Shown here: positions 61,991 to 64,000 of the stretch, piece by piece
Position numbering within the stretch: the first letter of the stretch is position 1
How the letters are laid out: each line of letters opens with the position of its first letter
Source: Tumebacillus amylolyticus
GTDB taxonomy: Bacteria > Bacillota > Bacilli > Tumebacillales > Tumebacillaceae
NCBI RefSeq assembly: GCF_016722965.1
Contig: NZ_JAEQNB010000009.1
Coordinates: 47,047-111,046, forward strand
Direction: 5' to 3'
Length of the DNA stretch: 64,000 nucleotides
Notes under the pieces: generated by a model
What the model was told of the DNA's origin: nothing
Databases searched by the model: none
Seen by the model: the letters and a program-made list of their open reading frames with translations, nothing else
Program-made: the position numbers and the translations under genes

Positions 61991-63622
61991 CTAGTTCAGT
62001 TTCGCCGTTTGTTTGGTGTGGTTGTGGTCCGGGTCGACTTGGTAGGTGATCGTGCCGGTTGCGTCGTCGAGCAGGGCCCAGCCCATGTCGAGATCAACGC
62101 TGTAGGAGTCCTCTCGCGGAGAGTAGTATTGGTTCTTGGCGAGGATGTTCTCGTTGTAGGTTTTCGCATCGAACGTGACGGATACGTTGATCAGCGGATC
62201 GACGGCGCCGGCTTCGTGTGCCCAACGGGTGAGTTGCTGAAGAAGATCGCTCATGGATTGGGCGTCGATTTCGCCGTTTGCTTTGTAGGGGTTGAAGTCT
62301 TTCAGGCGGACTTCGATGTCTTGGCCCGGACCTTCGAAGGACGGGAATCCCACGTAGCGGACGGTGACTTTTTTGCCCGTGGCCGGGTCGGTGAGTTCCG
62401 GGTGGTTCTGGGTGAGAGTTTCTGCAACTTGGTCGGCAGCGTCGTAAGCGGCCATGTCGTTTTGGTCTTCGTCATCCGGGTTCGGATTCGGGTTTGGCTT
62501 GTGCGTTTTGGAGTCGGCGATATACTTCGTGAACTCGGTGAAGGTCATTGGAGTTTGCGGTTGTTGCAGGAATACGGTGACGTCTTTGGAAGGGATGGCG
62601 AAGTTCAGTTCGCCGCCCATGTAGGACGCCGCGTTGGAGGTGACGCCGATGACATCGCCGTGCATGTCGAACAGAGCGCCGCCGGAAGAGCCGAATGTGT
62701 AGGGAGCGTTGGTTTGGAGGAACTCAATGTTTTTGGTGTCTTCCTTTTTGGTGGAGAGTTTGCGATGAAGTCCGGAGATGAGGCCGGCGGACAGGGTGTT
62801 TTGCATGCCGAGCGGCGACCCGATGGCGACGACGTTGTCTCCGATTTCGAGCGCGTCGGAGTTGCCGAATGTGACGGTTTGCAGGTTGGAGACGTTGATT
62901 TGCATCAGCGCGAGGTCGCGGTCCGGATCGTCGAGCAGAACTTTGGTTGCCGGGAACATCGTGCCGTCGTCAAATACAACCTTTGCCGTCGTGCCTTCTG
63001 CGAGCACGTGGTGGTTGGTGAGGATCTTGCCGTCGGCGGTGACGACCATGCCGGAGCCGGAGCCGAGCAGTTCGCCTTTTTTGTCATAGATGTTGATCAT
63101 GACGACGCGGTCGAAGTTTTTGGCGATCTCCTTAATGGAGAGAGACGGTTCCGGTTTGGGAGTCGGCGGCAGGGTGTGGTCGATCGCCGGGTGGGTATCG
63201 ATGGAGACCGTTTGGGTGGTTTCGTCCCACTTGGCTTGCAGGTTGAGGCCTTCGACCAGGGCGCGCACCGGGATCATGGTGACGTCGTTGATCAGTTGCG
63301 GGGCGATGTCGAGGAGGATGGCTTGGTCGTTTTTCTTGGCGGTGGTGCTGTCGAGGGTCATTTGGACTTTGTCGCGGTCGCGGGTGATTGTGGCCGTTTG
63401 CATGGCGGCATCCCATTCGACGGTGGCGCCGATCGCTTCGCAGATTGCACGAAGCGGGACGAGGACGCGGCCGTTTTGTTGAACGGGCATGGTGTTGAGG
63501 TGCACGATTTTGTTGTTAATCGTCAGGCCGATCGCATCTGGAGCAGCGGCGTAGACGTTGAGATTCGGCGTGGTGGCAAGCAGCAGAGAGCCGAGGAGGA
63601 GGCCGGGCAGAACTTTTTTCAT
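61991..63622 (-). CDS. Copper-amine-oxidase-N / S1C serine protease fusion
   Basis: A 543-residue exported protein. After the signal peptide (LPGLLLGSLLLATTP, cut near VYAAAP), residues ~28-145 are two copper amine oxidase N-like stalk repeats (RVLVPLRAICEAIGATVEWD, MIPVRALVEGLNLQAKWD) known as wall-binding modules in Bacillales. Residues ~165-365 are a trypsin-like S1C protease with the triad His in LTNHHVLAEG, Asp in DDPDRDLALMQI and Ser in GSSGGALFD. No PDZ domain follows; instead a ~150-residue C-terminal region with a PNPNPNPDD linker and VDLDMGWALLDD is of unknown type. GGAG precedes the ATG. Confidence 0.88.
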   Translation of the reverse strand: MKKVLPGLLLGSLLLATTPNLNVYAAAPDAIGLTINNKIVHLNTMPVQQNGRVLVPLRAICEAIGATVEWDAAMQTATITRDRDKVQMTLDSTTAKKNDQAILLDIAPQLINDVTMIPVRALVEGLNLQAKWDETTQTVSIDTHPAIDHTLPPTPKPEPSLSIKEIAKNFDRVVMINIYDKKGELLGSGSGMVVTADGKILTNHHVLAEGTTAKVVFDDGTMFPATKVLLDDPDRDLALMQINVSNLQTVTFGNSDALEIGDNVVAIGSPLGMQNTLSAGLISGLHRKLSTKKEDTKNIEFLQTNAPYTFGSSGGALFDMHGDVIGVTSNAASYMGGELNFAIPSKDVTVFLQQPQTPMTFTEFTKYIADSKTHKPNPNPNPDDEDQNDMAAYDAADQVAETLTQNHPELTDPATGKKVTVRYVGFPSFEGPGQDIEVRLKDFNPYKANGEIDAQSMSDLLQQLTRWAHEAGAVDPLINVSVTFDAKTYNENILAKNQYYSPREDSYSVDLDMGWALLDDATGTITYQVDPDHNHTKQTAKLN

Positions 63623-63630
63623 AGAGAAAG

Positions 63631-63681
63631 TTGCTCCTTCGTTTATATGGTTATAACTCCCAATTCAACATGGAGGAGCAA
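63631..63681 (-). repeat. Inverted repeat at the protease ribosome site
   Basis: TTGCTCC (63631-63637) and GGAGCAA (63675-63681) are exact inverse complements. In the protease transcript one arm contains the ribosome binding site, so a hairpin could hide it. Confidence 0.4.
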
Positions 63682-63759
63682 TATCCTTTATACAGGCGAA
63701 AAAAGCGGGAGTCGGTGTGCAGAGGAGTTGATTTGTCGCGGTTTGTTTCAGGGAAGTTG

Positions 63760-63788
63760 TTGAGTTGGGCGAGTGGGCATGCTAAGAT
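63760..63788 (+). promoter_or_regulatory. rrn promoter P1
   Basis: TTGAGT (63760-63765), 17 bases, TAAGAT (63783-63788), upstream of a second promoter, the tandem arrangement common for Bacillales rRNA operons. The rest of 63682-63759 shows no gene I can support. Confidence 0.5.
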
Positions 63789-63826
63789 TGCTCTTGTCGC
63801 CGCGAGATGCGGTTTGAAAATAAGTG

Positions 63827-63856
63827 TTGACAGATGGACAGGCTTCGTGATAGTCT
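63827..63856 (+). promoter_or_regulatory. rrn promoter P2
   Basis: TTGACA (63827-63832), 18 bases, TAGTCT (63851-63856) with a TGn extension. It lies about 90 bases before the 16S 5' end. Confidence 0.75.
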
Positions 63857-63944
63857 AAGTGACGTCGCCGCTGAGCGACACGATTGATCCTTGAAAACTA
63901 AACGAGTGATAGATGAAGATCGATTCGAGTCAGCGAACCAAACT
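63857..63944 (+). other. 16S rRNA leader (precursor) region
   Basis: The stretch holds a small stem (GTCGC/GCGAC) and TCCTTGAAAACTAAACGAG, a sequence typical of Bacillales pre-rRNA leaders and involved in antitermination and processing. Confidence 0.65.
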
Positions 63945-64000
63945 TTTATTGAGAGTTTGATCCTGGCTCAGGACGAACGCTGGCGGCGTGCCTAATACAT
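63945..64000 (+). rRNA. rrs: 16S ribosomal RNA, 5' end only
   Basis: GAGAGTTTGATCCTGGCTCAG (63950 on, universal 27F region, quoted in part as AGAGTTTGATCCTGGCTCAG) followed by GACGAACGCTGGCGGCGTGC and CTAATACAT is the standard start of a Firmicute 16S gene. The gene runs off the window. The exact mature 5' end is estimated. Confidence 0.98.

Noticed and set aside
61916..63763. 615-codon open frame on the plus strand opposite the protease gene
   Set aside because: Gly/Val/Arg-biased mirror of the protease frame, which has a signal peptide, catalytic triad and ribosome site.
63631..63858. 75-codon open frame before the 16S gene
   Set aside because: It overlaps two rrn promoters and has no convincing start signal or protein-like pattern.

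Overview
The window reads as chromosomal DNA of a GC-rich, spore-former-type Firmicute of the order Bacillales. The evidence is: strong AGGAGG-type ribosome binding sites with frequent TTG and GTG starts, a CIRCE operator in front of groESL, PurR boxes and purine riboswitches, SLH-domain surface protein, a Bacillus-like order of moxR/DUF58/transglutaminase - guaA - pbuG - pur operon, and a Bacillus-like 16S rRNA 5' end. An Alicyclobacillaceae/Tumebacillus-like host is my inference, not something the sequence proves.

Layout. 1-2.1 kb: the 5' end of a secreted protein, 5-formyl-THF cyclo-ligase, and a membrane GGDEF protein. 2.2-6.0 kb: a molybdenum cofactor operon (mobA, an unrecognised protein, a molybdopterin-binding MoeA-like protein, mobB) running straight into tatA-tatC, so cofactor maturation and Tat export of cofactor-loaded enzymes appear genetically linked. 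6.0-9.2 kb: a DUF4230 membrane protein and CIRCE-controlled groES-groEL. 9.2-12.5 kb: a TetR/DHA2-efflux operon and a membrane class III nucleotide cyclase. 12.6-21.6 kb: an unrecognised exported protein, a stand-alone type II thioesterase, an EnvC/CwlO-like M23 murein hydrolase, an AtoE-type fatty acid transporter, an EamA transporter and a 942-residue SLH protein.

21.8-42.9 kb: the purine region. moxR-DUF58-transglutaminase lead into guaA-pbuG, then a block of minus-strand genes (including a candidate ADP-ribosyltransferase-like toxin), then purE-C-S-Q-L-F-M-N-H-D. Both guaA-pbuG and the pur operon carry paired PurR boxes, a sigma-A promoter, a guanine-class riboswitch and an intrinsic terminator, so repression at initiation and attenuation by guanine are layered. 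purK and purB, usual members of this operon in Bacillus, are absent between purE and purC; a strong hairpin lies there instead.

42.9-59 kb: a Wzx/Wzy-type polysaccharide operon: flippase, three GT4 glycosyltransferases, polymerase, a uronate epimerase, a UDP-sugar dehydrogenase and a complete PglC/D/E/F-like set predicted to make UDP-diacetylbacillosamine and load it on undecaprenyl phosphate. A secreted coiled-coil protein and pgi follow. 59-64 kb: an AlbA_2-domain protein, VanZ-like and EamA membrane proteins, a His/Met-rich lipoprotein, a copper-amine-oxidase-N/S1C protease fusion and, at the right edge, tandem rrn promoters and the first bases of a 16S rRNA gene. No insertion sequence, prophage, CRISPR array or tRNA gene was recognised.
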